A stretch of DNA of 22,916 nt, from positions 1 to 22,916 of the forward strand of contig NZ_CAMPHH010000013.1 in assembly GCF_946885855.1 (NCBI RefSeq), in the 5' to 3' direction. The notes under the pieces are model-generated. The model was not told where the DNA came from, searched no databases, and saw only the letters and a program-made list of their open reading frames with translations. How positions within the stretch are numbered: the first letter of the stretch is position 1; each line of letters opens with the position of its first letter. Origin of the DNA: an uncultured Actinotalea sp. (GTDB lineage: Bacteria; Actinomycetota; Actinomycetes; Actinomycetales; Cellulomonadaceae). Positions 15,237 to 22,916 of this stretch are shown piece after piece. The translations under genes were made by a program, and so were the position numbers.

Positions 15237-15761
15237 TCAGGCGCTGCGGGCGACGCGCTCGAGCGCGCGGTCCGTGATGGAGCGGGCACCCCGGCCGATC
15301 GCCACGGTCCCGGACTGCACGATCTCGCGGATGCCGTAGGGCTCGAGGGCCGCGAGCAGCGCGTCGAGCTTCCCGGGGCTGCCGGTCGCCTCGACGACGA
15401 CGGCCTCGGGGACCACGTCGACGACGTGCGCCCGGAACAGCTGGACGACCTCGAGCACGTGGGTCCGGGTGGCCGCGTCGGCGCGCACCTTGACCAGCAG
15501 CAGCTCACGCTGCACGGACGCCTCCGGCTCAAGCTCGACGATCTTGATGACGTTGATGAGCTTGTTGAGCTGCTTGGTCACCTGCTCCAGCGGGAGCTCG
15601 TCGACGTCGACGACGACGGTGATGCGCGAGATCTCCTCGTGCTCCGTCGGGCCCACCGCGAGGGAGTGGATGTTGAACGACCTGCGGGCGAACAGGCCGG
15701 CGACCCGCGTGAGCACGCCTGGCTTGTTCTCGACGAGGACGGAGAGCGTGTGCCTGCTCAT
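15237..15761 (-). CDS. ilvN: Acetolactate synthase small (regulatory) subunit
   Basis: Regulatory subunit that activates IlvB and confers feedback inhibition by valine and other branched-chain amino acids. 174 residues. The ACT domain (about 4-80) starts HTLSVLVENKPGVLTRVAGLFARRSFNIHSL-like and carries the effector-site segment; the C-terminal half (about 85-165) is the ALS_ss_C domain. The ATG at 15761 overlaps the TGA of a 40-codon ORF that fills the gap after ilvB (ATGA). Its ribosome site (GAAGAAGG) lies inside that ORF. ilvC follows on the same transcript. Confidence 0.96.
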   Translation of the reverse strand: MSRHTLSVLVENKPGVLTRVAGLFARRSFNIHSLAVGPTEHEEISRITVVVDVDELPLEQVTKQLNKLINVIKIVELEPEASVQRELLLVKVRADAATRTHVLEVVQLFRAHVVDVVPEAVVVEATGSPGKLDALLAALEPYGIREIVQSGTVAIGRGARSITDRALERVARSA

Positions 15762-15880
15762 GCTGCACCTTCTTCACGGAGGACGGGACGTGCGGGGGCG
15801 ACCGGGCCGCGCCGGTCGAGGCCTCGGGCGACGGCTCGGGCGGGAGGTCCGGGGACGGCGTGCCGACGGGCGGAGCGCAT
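15758..15880 (-). CDS. Possible small ORF bridging ilvB and ilvN
   Basis: A 40-codon frame begins with ATG 2 nt after the ilvB stop behind a very good ribosome site (GGGAGGAG), and stops with TGA inside the ilvN start codon (ATGA). The product would be Arg/Pro/Ala-rich (starts MRSARRHAV, ends REEGAA). Third codon positions are G/C in only about two thirds of codons, far below the neighbours, so it is not an ordinary conserved gene. It may instead carry ribosomes across the gap to couple ilvN translation to ilvB. I do not recognise the peptide. Confidence 0.4.
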   Translation of the reverse strand: MRSARRHAVPGPPARAVARGLDRRGPVAPARPVLREEGAA

Positions 15881-15882
15881 GC

Positions 15883-17793
15883 TCACTCCTCCCGGTCCCA
15901 GGCAGGGCTGATGCCCCGCGCGTACTGGATCTCGTCGTTGCTCACGCCGGCGGCGACCATGGGCCACACCATGGCGTCGCGCGAGACGGTGAAGTCCACG
16001 ACGACCGGCTGGTCGTCGATCTCCATCGCGCGCTTGATGGTCGCGTCCACGTCGGCCGGGCTCTCGCAGCGCAGGCCGACGCATCCGTAGGCGTCGGCGA
16101 GCTTGACGAAGTCGGGGATGCGCGCGGTCCCGTGGCCCGTGTGCAGGTCGGTGTTGGAGTAGCGGGACTCGTAGAAGAGCGTCTGCCACTGCCGGACCAT
16201 GCCGAGCGAGGAGTTGTTGACGACCGCCACCTTGATCGGGATCTCGTTGATCGCGCAGGTGGCGAGCTCCTGGTTGGTCATCTGGAAGCAGCCGTCGCCG
16301 TCGATGGCCCACACGGTGCGGTCCGGGTCGCCGACCTTCGCGCCCATCGCCGCCGGCACCGCGTAGCCCATCGTCCCGAGACCCCCGGAGTTCAGCCACG
16401 AGCTCGGCCGCTCGTAGCGGATGAACTGCGCGGCCCACATCTGGTGCTGGCCCACGCCGGCGACGTAGATCGCCTCCGGTCCCGCGATCTCGCCGAGGCG
16501 CTGGATGACGCGCTGCGGCGCGAGGTGACCGTCGTCGGGGTCGGTGTAGCCCAGGGGGAAGGTCTCGCGCCAGTCGTCGATCTGCCGCCACCACCCCTCG
16601 AGGTCCGGCTTGCCGTGCTGCGCGTGCTCGCGGCTCAGCTCGGGCAGCAGGTCGGCGATGACCTCGCGCAGGTCGCCGACGATCGGCACATCCGCCCGCC
16701 GGTTCTTGCCGATCTCGGCGGGGTCGATGTCCGCGTGCACGACCGTGGCGTGCGGCGCGAAGGAGGCCAGCTTGCCGGTCACGCGGTCGTCGAAGCGTGC
16801 CCCGAGGGCCACGACGAGGTCGGCCTTCTGCAGCGCCGCCACCGCGGGGACGGTGCCGTGCATGCCCGGCATGCCGAGGTGCTGCGGGTGCGAGTCGGGC
16901 AGCGCCCCGCGCGCCATGAGGGTCGTGACCGCCGGGGCACCCGAGAGGTCGACGAGGCGCCGCAGCTCCGCGCTCGCCCCCGAGCGGATGGCGCCGCCAC
17001 CGATGTAGAGGACAGGTCGCCGCGCGGTCGCCAGGAGCCGTGCCGCCTCGCGGATCTGCTTCGCGTGCGGCTTGGTCACCGGGTGGTAGCCGGGCAGCTC
17101 GAGCGACTGCGGCCAGGAGAACGTCGTCTGGGTCTGCATCGCCGACTTGGCGATGTCGACGAGGACCGGCCCCGGACGGCCCGTGCTGGCGATGTGGAAG
17201 GCCTGCGCGATGACCTTGGGGATCTCGTCCGGGTTCGTGACGAGGAAGTTGTGCTTGGTGATCGGCAGGGTGATGCCGACGATGTCGGCCTCCTGGAACG
17301 CGTCCGTGCCGATCATCGAGGCGCCCACCTGGCCGGTGATGGCCACGAGCGGCACGGAGTCCATGTTGGCGTCCGCGATCGGGGTGACGAGGTTCGTCGC
17401 CCCCGGTCCCGACGTCGCCATGCAGACGCCCACCCGGCCGGTCGCGTAGGCGTAGCCCGAGGCGGCGTGCCCGGCCCCCTGCTCGTGCCGCACCAGGATG
17501 TGGCGCAGCGCGCTGGAGTCCATGAGCGGGTCGTACGTCGGGAGGATCGCGCCACCCGGGATGCCGAACACGACCTCCGTGCCGGCCGCCTCGAGCGAAC
17601 GGACGATCGACTCGGCGCCCGACATGGGCGTGCCCGAGGCGACGACGGGCGCCGGCCCGCCGCTCGGGCCAGGACGGCTGCCGGCGACGGCGGGCCGTAC
17701 GTCCGCGGGCGTGACGGCCGGCTGCGGCCGGGCGGTCTCGGCGGCCGGACGGCCGCTCCCCGTGGGCGGGGCCTGGTGGGTGCCCTGTGCCAT
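15883..17793 (-). CDS. ilvB: Acetolactate synthase large (catalytic) subunit
   Basis: ThDP/FAD enzyme that makes 2-acetolactate from two pyruvates, or acetohydroxybutyrate from pyruvate plus 2-ketobutyrate. 636 residues. An N-terminal Pro/Ala-rich extension (1-56) precedes the catalytic core. The ThDP-activating glutamate is Glu104 in [14 protein letters not shown], and the ThDP/Mg motif runs from GDG (499-501) to NN (526-527). [13 protein letters not shown] and GMHGT segments are also typical. The ATG at 17793 follows GGGAGAG with a 4-nt spacer. It opens the ilvBNC operon, which has a leader peptide and attenuator upstream (17860-17966). Confidence 0.97.
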   Translation of the reverse strand: MAQGTHQAPPTGSGRPAAETARPQPAVTPADVRPAVAGSRPGPSGGPAPVVASGTPMSGAESIVRSLEAAGTEVVFGIPGGAILPTYDPLMDSSALRHILVRHEQGAGHAASGYAYATGRVGVCMATSGPGATNLVTPIADANMDSVPLVAITGQVGASMIGTDAFQEADIVGITLPITKHNFLVTNPDEIPKVIAQAFHIASTGRPGPVLVDIAKSAMQTQTTFSWPQSLELPGYHPVTKPHAKQIREAARLLATARRPVLYIGGGAIRSGASAELRRLVDLSGAPAVTTLMARGALPDSHPQHLGMPGMHGTVPAVAALQKADLVVALGARFDDRVTGKLASFAPHATVVHADIDPAEIGKNRRADVPIVGDLREVIADLLPELSREHAQHGKPDLEGWWRQIDDWRETFPLGYTDPDDGHLAPQRVIQRLGEIAGPEAIYVAGVGQHQMWAAQFIRYERPSSWLNSGGLGTMGYAVPAAMGAKVGDPDRTVWAIDGDGCFQMTNQELATCAINEIPIKVAVVNNSSLGMVRQWQTLFYESRYSNTDLHTGHGTARIPDFVKLADAYGCVGLRCESPADVDATIKRAMEIDDQPVVVDFTVSRDAMVWPMVAAGVSNDEIQYARGISPAWDREE

Positions 17794-17836
17794 GTCGCTC
17801 TCCCTGGCTGGTGGTGCGGGTGGTGCTGCGGCTGCC

Positions 17837-17853
17837 GGGGCCGTCCGGGCCCC
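17837..17853 (-). promoter_or_regulatory. Hairpin downstream of the ilvB attenuator
   Basis: GGGGCC-N5-GGCCCC, 6 bp, lies just after the T-run of the ilvB leader terminator and before the ilvB ribosome site. The cimA leader has a hairpin at the same relative position. Confidence 0.4.
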
Positions 17854-17859
17854 GACATG

Positions 17860-17896
17860 AAAAAGCCCCTCCGCCCGTCTGGTGGGCTGCGAGGGG
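17860..17896 (-). terminator. Intrinsic terminator (attenuator) in the ilvB leader
   Basis: On the minus strand CCCCTC (17896 down) pairs with GAGGGG (17871-17866), and an inner GCCC/GGGC adds four more pairs with a small internal loop. A CTTTTT tract follows (17865-17860). It sits between the leader peptide and ilvB, 66 nt before the ilvB start. Confidence 0.82.
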
Positions 17897-17936
17897 TCGG
17901 CGCGCGGACGAAGCCTGGCTGGCGGTCGGCCGGCGC

Positions 17937-17966
17937 CTAGGCGAGTACTACGAGGATCGTCTGCAC
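17937..17966 (-). CDS. ilvB leader peptide (VQTILVVLA)
   Basis: A 9-codon ORF: GTG CAG ACG ATC CTC GTA GTA CTC GCC TAG. Residues 4-8 are Ile-Leu-Val-Val-Leu, the three end products of the pathway, and both internal Val codons are GTA, a rare codon in such high-GC genomes. A terminator follows within 41 nt. Leader-peptide attenuation of ilvB operons is known in actinobacteria. The GTG lies 7 nt after a TAGGCT -10 with no ribosome site, so the message is probably leaderless. Rare GTA codons should make stalling more sensitive to valine supply. Confidence 0.85.
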   Translation of the reverse strand: MQTILVVLA

Positions 17967-17973
17967 GAACCGC

Positions 17974-18002
17974 AGCCTACGCCCGCGTCGGTGCGCTGTC
18001 AC
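17974..18002 (-). promoter_or_regulatory. Promoter of the ilvBNC operon
   Basis: On the minus strand GTGACA (-35, 18002-17997), a 17-nt spacer and TAGGCT (-10, 17979-17974). The leader GTG follows the -10 by 7 nt. This is the best sigma-70-type promoter in the window. Confidence 0.75.
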
Positions 18003-18023
18003 GCAGCCCCCCACCCGTCTCAC

Positions 18024-18066
18024 ATCGTGGTTCACATGTCCACGATTCGGCAGGGGCAACGAATCG
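18024..18066. promoter_or_regulatory. Two overlapping palindromes upstream of the ilvB promoter
   Basis: ATCGTGG-N9-CCACGAT (18024-18046) and CGATTCG-N10-CGAATCG (18043-18066) are perfect 7-bp inverted repeats that share four bases. They are AT-richer than the surroundings and lie about 20-65 bp upstream of the -35. They may be regulator sites; the protein is unknown. Confidence 0.5.
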
Positions 18067-18106
18067 GCCGAATCCACCACACGACCCGACGCCCGGTCGG
18101 GGCCGG

Positions 18107-18142
18107 ACGGGGTGGGAGCGCGTCCGCCGTTCTCCCACCCCG
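18107..18142 (-). terminator. Terminator of ilvD
   Basis: Perfect 11-bp inverted repeat CGGGGTGGGAG (18107-18117) and CTCCCACCCCG (18132-18142) with a 14-nt loop. It begins 7 bp after the ilvD stop on the minus strand. No T-tract. Confidence 0.72.
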
Positions 18143-18149
18143 CTGCGGC

Positions 18150-19859
18150 TCAGCTGAGGACGGCGCCCTTGGAGGCCGACTGGACGAGCTTGGCGTACTT
18201 CGCCAGCACACCCCGGGTGTAGCGCGGGGGCAGCGGTGCCCACCCCTCGCGCCGGGCGTCCAGCTCCGCCTCGTCGACGAGCAGCTCGAGCGTGGCGTTG
18301 CGGACGTCGAGGCGGATGCGGTCGCCGTCGCGGACGAAGGCGATGGGGCCGCCGTCGACGGCCTCGGGGGCGACGTGCCCGACGCACAGGCCGGTCGTGC
18401 CGCCGGAGAACCGTCCGTCGGTGAGCAGCAGGACGTCCTTGCCCAGGCCCGCGCCCTTGATGGCGCCGGTGATGGCGAGCATCTCGCGCATGCCCGGTCC
18501 GCCCTTGGGGCCCTCGTACCGGATGACGACGACGTCGCCGGCGACGATCGTGCCGTCCTCCAGGGCGTCCATCGCGGCCCGCTCGCGGTCGAACACCCGG
18601 GCAGTCCCCTCGAAGACGTCGGAGTCGAACCCGGCGGACTTCACCACCGCGCCCTCCGGGGCGAGGGAGCCGTGCAGGATCGTGATGCCGCCGGTGCGGT
18701 GGATCGGGTCGTCCAGGGCCCGCAGGATCTTCCCGTCCGGGTCCGGCGGGTTCACCTCCGCGAGGTTCTCCGCGACGGTCCTGCCGGTCACGGTGAGGCA
18801 GTCCCCGTGCAGCAGCCCGGCGTCCAGGAGCGCCTTCATGACCACCGGCACCCCGCCGATCCGGTCCACGTCGTTCATGACGTAGCGGCCGAACGGCTTG
18901 AGGTCGCCCAGGTGCGGCACCTTCTCGGCGACCCGCGCGAAGTCCGCGAGCGTGAGGTCCACCTCGGCCTCGTGCGCGATCGCCAGCAGGTGCAGGACCG
19001 CGTTCGTCGACCCGCCGAAGGCCATGACCACGGCGATGGCGTTCTCGAACGCCTCCTTGGTCATGATCTGCCGGGCCGTGATCCCCTTCCGGAGCATCTC
19101 CACGACCGCCTCACCGGACCGCTGCGCGAACTGGTCGCGGCGCCGGTCCGCCGACGGCGGCGCGGCCGACCCCGGCAGGGACATGCCCATCGCCTCGGCG
19201 ACGGACGCCATCGTGTTCGCCGTGTACATGCCCCCGCACGCGCCCTCACCCGGGCAGATCGCGCGCTCGATGCGGTCGACGTCCTCGGTGCTCATGAGGC
19301 CCCGCGCGCACGCCCCGACCGCCTCGAAGGCGTCGATGATCGTGACCTCCTTCTCGGTGCCGTCGCTGAGCTTGACCCAGCCCGGGGCGATCGAGCCGGC
19401 GTAGAGGAACACCGACGCGAGGTCCAGTCGCGCGGCGGCCATGAGCATGCCCGGAAGGGACTTGTCACACCCGGCCAGCAGCACCGACCCGTCCAGGCGC
19501 TCGGCCTGCATCACGGTCTCCACGCTGTCGGCGATGATGTCGCGGCTGACGAGGGAGAAGTGCATCCCCTCGTGACCCATCGAGATCCCGTCGGACACGG
19601 AGATCGTCCCGAACTCCAGCGGGAAGCCCCCGCCGGCGTGCACACCGTTCTTGACCGCCTTGGCCAACCGGTCCAGCGACAGGTTGCACGGCGTGATCTC
19701 GTTCCACGAGCTGGCGACACCGATCTGCGGCTTGGCGAAGTCCGCGTCGCCCATGCCCACGGCGCGCAGCATGCCGCGCGAGGCGGTCGCCTCCAGGCCG
19801 TCGGTCACCTGGCGGCTGCGGGGCTTGATGTCGACGGCTCCGTCGGGGTTCTGCGTCAT
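18150..19859 (-). CDS. ilvD: Dihydroxy-acid dehydratase
   Basis: Iron-sulfur enzyme that dehydrates 2,3-dihydroxy-isovalerate and 2,3-dihydroxy-3-methylvalerate to the keto acids used by IlvE. 569 residues, the usual length. Cluster cysteines fit Cys58 ([10 protein letters not shown]), Cys131 ([10 protein letters not shown]) and Cys208 ([14 protein letters not shown]). The C-terminal half shows [41 protein letters not shown] and GHVAPEA. The ATG at 19859 lies 7 nt after a TAGACT -10 and has no ribosome site, so the transcript looks leaderless; the open frame continues upstream but is not IlvD-like. It is a separate unit from ilvBNC, with its own terminator. Confidence 0.97.
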   Translation of the reverse strand: MTQNPDGAVDIKPRSRQVTDGLEATASRGMLRAVGMGDADFAKPQIGVASSWNEITPCNLSLDRLAKAVKNGVHAGGGFPLEFGTISVSDGISMGHEGMHFSLVSRDIIADSVETVMQAERLDGSVLLAGCDKSLPGMLMAAARLDLASVFLYAGSIAPGWVKLSDGTEKEVTIIDAFEAVGACARGLMSTEDVDRIERAICPGEGACGGMYTANTMASVAEAMGMSLPGSAAPPSADRRRDQFAQRSGEAVVEMLRKGITARQIMTKEAFENAIAVVMAFGGSTNAVLHLLAIAHEAEVDLTLADFARVAEKVPHLGDLKPFGRYVMNDVDRIGGVPVVMKALLDAGLLHGDCLTVTGRTVAENLAEVNPPDPDGKILRALDDPIHRTGGITILHGSLAPEGAVVKSAGFDSDVFEGTARVFDRERAAMDALEDGTIVAGDVVVIRYEGPKGGPGMREMLAITGAIKGAGLGKDVLLLTDGRFSGGTTGLCVGHVAPEAVDGGPIAFVRDGDRIRLDVRNATLELLVDEAELDARREGWAPLPPRYTRGVLAKYAKLVQSASKGAVLS

Positions 19860-19872
19860 GGCCGGAAGTCTA
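19860..19872 (-). promoter_or_regulatory. Leaderless promoter -10 (TAGACT) of ilvD
   Basis: On the minus strand TAGACT (19872-19867) followed by 7 nt and the ATG. No -35 match at the expected distance and no Shine-Dalgarno sequence. Confidence 0.58.
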
Positions 19873-19975
19873 GGACCGCGCCCGGTCAGCGGGACGGGAC
19901 GGGTCGCACTGCGGACGGGCTCCCCGGGAGAGCCGTCGCTGGGCAGGTGCAGAGGGCCGACGGCGTCCGCCGCCG

Positions 19976-20626
19976 TCAGTCGCGCCCCTGCCAGGTGCAG
20001 ACGCACGCCTCGTTGCCCTCGGGGTCCGCGAGCACCCAGAAGGCCGGCGCGCGGGTGTCGTCGACGACGCGTCCCCCGGCCGCGACGGCCGCCGCGACGC
20101 GCGCCTCGGCGAGGTCGTGGGGAACGTCGACGTCCACGTGGAGCCGGTTGCGCTGCGGCCGCGGGGCGTCCATCTCCTGGAACCACACGACCGGGCCGAG
20201 CCCGGCCGGGTCCACGAGCCGCTCGGCGGCGTGCCGGTCGTCGACGTAGCCGAGGACGGCGCGCCAGAACGGCAGCACCGCCGGGATGTCCGTCGCGTCC
20301 ACCGCGAGCTCGAGGAGCCGGGGCGCGGCGACGTCGGCCTCCAGTCCCATGGCGTCGGCGATCGCGCTGATGCGGTCCGCGAGCGCGACGTCGCGCTCGG
20401 TCAGGCGACCCACGTCGTGGGAGACGAGCGTGAGGGTGACGGCCGGGTACCGCAGCACGACGTCGGGGTGATGCCCCGCCTCCTCGGCGGCCTCCGTGAC
20501 GCGGGCCACGAGCTCGGCGCCCCGGACGAAGCTGCCCGTGGCGAACGTGGCCTGGAGGTGACCGAGGACGACGCGCCAGTGGCGCGCGTCGACGGCGGCG
20601 GTGACGTCGGCGTGGGAGAGGTCCAT
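19976..20626 (-). CDS. Pterin-4a-carbinolamine dehydratase domain fused to a VOC (glyoxalase-like) domain
   Basis: 216-residue two-domain protein. Residues about 10-93 match the PCD/DCoH family, including the catalytic HHP (52-54) in [16 protein letters not shown] and His70 in [12 protein letters not shown]. Residues about 105-213 match a glyoxalase/bleomycin-resistance-type VOC domain ([31 protein letters not shown]). I recall similar fusions being widespread in actinobacteria, but their role is not established. The window has no aromatic amino acid hydroxylase, so pterin recycling is not supported by context. The ATG at 20626 has only a weak ribosome site (GCAGAG). Confidence 0.88.
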   Translation of the reverse strand: MDLSHADVTAAVDARHWRVVLGHLQATFATGSFVRGAELVARVTEAAEEAGHHPDVVLRYPAVTLTLVSHDVGRLTERDVALADRISAIADAMGLEADVAAPRLLELAVDATDIPAVLPFWRAVLGYVDDRHAAERLVDPAGLGPVVWFQEMDAPRPQRNRLHVDVDVPHDLAEARVAAAVAAGGRVVDDTRAPAFWVLADPEGNEACVCTWQGRD

Positions 20627-20651
20627 GGGGGCACTCTGCCACCGCCCGCGC

Positions 20652-20681
20652 GATCCCGGCCCTGGCGGCGGGGCCGGGATC
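20652..20681 (-). terminator. Terminator overlapping the GH43 stop codon
   Basis: Perfect 11-bp inverted repeat GATCCCGGCCC/GGGCCGGGATC with an 8-nt loop. On the minus strand the first stem bases are the GA of the GH43 TGA stop. Confidence 0.72.
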
Positions 20682-22233
20682 AGGGGTGCGGCAGGTACTC
20701 GACGCGCTCCACGTGGACCCTGCCGGCGTCGGGACGGCCCCGGCTCGTGCCGTACACGCCGATCCACAGGCCGAGGAAGCCCCCCGTGGTGACGCTGTCC
20801 AGCCACCGGCCGTCCGCGACGGCCACGGTGACGGGTGCCCCGCCGTCCTGCTCGACGACCAGGCGGTACTCCTGTCCGCGGGCGGACACGGTCAGCACGA
20901 CCGCACCCCCGGCGGGGTCCACCGGCGCCTCGCCCAGGACCGTCTCCTCGCCGTGGTCGACGCGCACGGCGGCCACCCGCGGCTGCGGCCCGCCGGTGAG
21001 CCCGAGCAGGACGTGCGCCTTCTCCGACTGCCGGACGGCGAGACCGACCTCCTCGCCCGGACCGGGTGCCGCGGGCAGGACCACGCGGACGTCGACGTCG
21101 CGGTGCTGCTGGCGCACGCCCAGGAAGGAGGCCACGTCGACGTCCGCGAGCGTGGCGGGCCGGACCGGCAGGTCCCACCCCTGCCCGCGCGGCACGGCCA
21201 CCTCCTGCGGGAGGGCCCGGACCGACGTCCAGCGGAGGTCGTCCGGCAGCACGGGCCCGGACGGCACGGGCAGGCCGGTCCCGTCCGGGCCGGCCACCGC
21301 GCCCGGGACCTCGACCGTGGGAGCCACACGCCCCAGGCCCGGGGCGAAGACGGGCCAGCCGTCCTCCCAGCCGACCGGGACGAGGAAGGTCTCCCGCCCG
21401 AGGTTGTCGTGGTAGCCCCCGTAGGGGCGCATCGCCAGGAGCACCGCCCACCAGCCCCCGTCCGGCGCCTGCACCAGATCGGCGTGGCCCACCCCGACCA
21501 CGTCGGCGCCGTGGCCGAGGTCCCGGTGGGTCAGGACGGGGTTGCCCTTGTAGCCCTCGTAGGGCCCCGTCACCGATGCGGACCGGGCCACCGAGACGGC
21601 GTGGTGGAACTCGGTGCCGCCCTCGGCCGCGAGCAGGTAGTAGGAGCCGTCGATCTTGTACAGGTGGGGCGCCTCGGCCCACACCGCGCCCCGGACGGCG
21701 CCCGTCCAGACCACGTGCTCGGGTCCCACGAGCGTCCGCCGCTCGAGGTCCAGCTCCCGGACCCAGACCTCGGTCTGGTGGAACCACTCGGGGTCCTCGG
21801 CCAGACGGGTCCCCTGCACCCAGGCGCGGCCGTCGTCGTCGAAGAAGAGGGACGGGTCGATGCCGGCCACGCCGAGCCAGACCGGGTCCGACCAGGGACC
21901 GGCCGCGTCCTCCGCGGTCAGGAGGAAGTCGCCACCACGCGTGTCGTCGTTCTGGTCCACGAGCGTGCAGACGAGCCAGAAGAGCCCGTCGTGGTGTCGC
22001 AGCGTCGGGGCGTACAGGCCCCCGGAGGATGCGATGCCCGAGAAGTCCAGCATCCCCGGCCGGTCGATGGCGTGCCCGACCTGCTCCCAGTGGGCGAGGT
22101 CGGTGCTGCGGAACACGGGCAGTCCCGGGAGGTACTCGAACGTCGACGTCACCAGGTAGTACGTGTCCCCGACCCGGCAGATGGACGGGTCGGGGTAGCA
22201 GCCCGGCAGGATCGGGTTGCGGACGACCGTCAC
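20680..22233 (-). CDS. Glycoside hydrolase family 43 protein (beta-xylosidase/arabinofuranosidase type)
   Basis: Probable beta-xylosidase or alpha-L-arabinofuranosidase acting on xylan oligosaccharides; no signal peptide, so cytoplasmic. 517 residues. The five-bladed propeller (about 1-320) starts [22 protein letters not shown] with the base Asp15. Asp126 in [12 protein letters not shown] is the pKa modulator and Glu187 in WAEAPHLYK the acid. A beta-sandwich accessory domain (about 340-515), typical of the XynB-like subfamilies, follows. The GTG at 22233 overlaps the stop of the upstream GH3 gene (GTGA) and has AAGGAG 8 nt upstream, so the pair is an operon with coupled translation. A terminator closes it. 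Confidence 0.93.
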   Translation of the reverse strand: MTVVRNPILPGCYPDPSICRVGDTYYLVTSTFEYLPGLPVFRSTDLAHWEQVGHAIDRPGMLDFSGIASSGGLYAPTLRHHDGLFWLVCTLVDQNDDTRGGDFLLTAEDAAGPWSDPVWLGVAGIDPSLFFDDDGRAWVQGTRLAEDPEWFHQTEVWVRELDLERRTLVGPEHVVWTGAVRGAVWAEAPHLYKIDGSYYLLAAEGGTEFHHAVSVARSASVTGPYEGYKGNPVLTHRDLGHGADVVGVGHADLVQAPDGGWWAVLLAMRPYGGYHDNLGRETFLVPVGWEDGWPVFAPGLGRVAPTVEVPGAVAGPDGTGLPVPSGPVLPDDLRWTSVRALPQEVAVPRGQGWDLPVRPATLADVDVASFLGVRQQHRDVDVRVVLPAAPGPGEEVGLAVRQSEKAHVLLGLTGGPQPRVAAVRVDHGEETVLGEAPVDPAGGAVVLTVSARGQEYRLVVEQDGGAPVTVAVADGRWLDSVTTGGFLGLWIGVYGTSRGRPDAGRVHVERVEYLPHP

Positions 22234-22916
22234 GCGGGCAGCTCCTTGACCTCGACCCGGCGCGGGTCGCTCGTCGTGACCTCGTGCAGCTCACCGGTGA
22301 CGGCCAGGACCGCGCGCGGCGTGGCGGTGCCGGCGACGGCGGCGGCGCGCCGCTCCTGCTGCGGGATCGCCCCGCCCGTGGTCCCCAGGGTGGACGAGCC
22401 GTCGGCCGACACCCCGGCCTGCGAGGCGACCCACACCTCGACGTCACCGGGCTCCACGACGCGCACCACGCGCCGGTCGGCGAAGGCGAGCCGCGTGGTG
22501 GGCACGGTGAACTCCAGCCGTGCCGACGCGCCCGGCGCCACCGTGACGCGGGCGTACCCGAGCAGCTGCTCGACGGGACGCGCCACGCTGCCGAGGAGGT
22601 CATGCCCGTAGAGCTGGACGACGTCCGTGCCCTCCACCGCGCCGGTGTTGGTCACCGTGACCGCGGCCCGGAACGTCCCGCCCGCCCGGACGGACGCGTC
22701 CACCTCGAGATCGCTGTACGCGAACGTCGTGTACGACAGCCCGAACCCGAACGGGCGGGCGGGCGTCGAGTCCGCCGAGGTGACGTCCGACGGACCGCCG
22801 AGGACCGGGTGCAGGTAGGTGTACGGCTGCGCCCCGGTGCTGCGGGGCAGCGACACCGGCAGCCGACCGGACGGGTTCACGCGACCGGTCAGGACGTCGG
22901 CGATCGCCGGGCCGCC
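22230..22916 (-). CDS. Glycoside hydrolase family 3 protein, C-terminal part (5' end outside window)
   Basis: Beta-glucosidase/beta-xylosidase type enzyme; only the last 228 residues are visible and the frame runs off the right edge. It begins in the GH3 alpha/beta C-domain (GGPAIADVLTGRVNPSGRLP, then FGFGLSYTTFAYSDL) and continues into the fibronectin-type III-like domain (VTNTGAVEGTDVVQLYGHDL, RPVEQLLGYARV, PGDVEVWVASQAG). About 60 further residues follow that domain. The catalytic Asp lies outside the window, so the substrate cannot be judged. Linkage to the GH43 gene by a GTGA overlap points to hemicellulose oligosaccharide use. Confidence 0.92.
   Translation of the reverse strand, partial: GGPAIADVLTGRVNPSGRLPVSLPRSTGAQPYTYLHPVLGGPSDVTSADSTPARPFGFGLSYTTFAYSDLEVDASVRAGGTFRAAVTVTNTGAVEGTDVVQLYGHDLLGSVARPVEQLLGYARVTVAPGASARLEFTVPTTRLAFADRRVVRVVEPGDVEVWVASQAGVSADGSSTLGTTGGAIPQQERRAAAVAGTATPRAVLAVTGELHEVTTSDPRRVEVKELPA

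Noticed and set aside
15469..17940. 823-codon open frame on the plus strand opposite ilvB and ilvN
   Set aside because: It is antisense to genes with clear catalytic motifs, its protein is low-complexity Arg/Gly/Val/Asp-rich, and such frames arise from strong GC3 bias.
19918..19934. Weak hairpin after the PCD-VOC gene as its terminator
   Set aside because: Only 5 bp pair (GGCTC/GAGCC) and it lies 42 bp past the stop, near the ilvD promoter; too weak to call.
17787..20249. 820-codon open frame on the plus strand opposite ilvD
   Set aside because: Same reason: it mirrors the ilvD codons, resembles no family, and crosses the ilvB promoter and two terminators.

Overview
The window looks like chromosomal DNA of a high-GC actinobacterium, most likely one of the Micrococcales and close to Cellulomonas or a relative. 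The basis is the very high G+C content, the many GTG starts, several leaderless promoters (TANNNT placed 6-8 nt before a start codon), a Ski2-like DEAD/DEAH helicase with a DUF3516-type tail, and xylan/glucan glycosidase genes. The genus is an inference. I saw no phage, transposon, CRISPR array or RNA gene, so this is mostly a core biosynthetic locus.

Layout. 1-2880: end of an RNA helicase gene and a YbaK/ProX-type Cys-tRNA(Pro) deacylase. 2900-5170: a YccF membrane protein (-), an AhpD-like carboxymuconolactone decarboxylase (+) and, convergent to it, an ECF41-type sigma factor with a fused SnoaL-like domain. Both the AhpD-like gene and the sigma gene carry the same CGTCAC(A/G)-N16-CGTC promoter, so they look like a self-regulated pair. 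5184-7623: YggS, a C-terminally truncated GH16-like ORF coupled to it, and a Xi-class glutathionyl-hydroquinone-reductase-like protein under a perfect palindrome. 7702-19859: a branched-chain amino acid region on the minus strand (ilvD; leader-ilvB-ilvN-ilvC; leuB; ilvE; leader-cimA), interrupted by an ASCH-domain gene (-) and a YihY/BrkB membrane protein (+). 19976-22916: a pterin-dehydratase/VOC fusion and a GH3-GH43 glycosidase operon that runs off the right edge.

How the parts work together. CimA, LeuB, IlvBN, IlvC, IlvD and IlvE give nearly the whole threonine-independent (citramalate) route to isoleucine plus the shared valine/leucine steps; only LeuCD and LeuA are not in the window. 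Two transcription units in this cluster, cimA and ilvBNC, each begin with a 9-codon leaderless leader peptide followed by an intrinsic terminator. The cimA leader (VTWITLIIE) is rich in Ile codons, while the ilvB leader (VQTILVVLA) carries Ile, Leu and Val codons. This matches the end products each enzyme feeds. The cimA attenuator is the feature I consider most worth testing. A 40-codon ORF bridging ilvB and ilvN, and a palindrome-packed gap between yihY and ilvC, are the other structures that the annotated genes do not explain.
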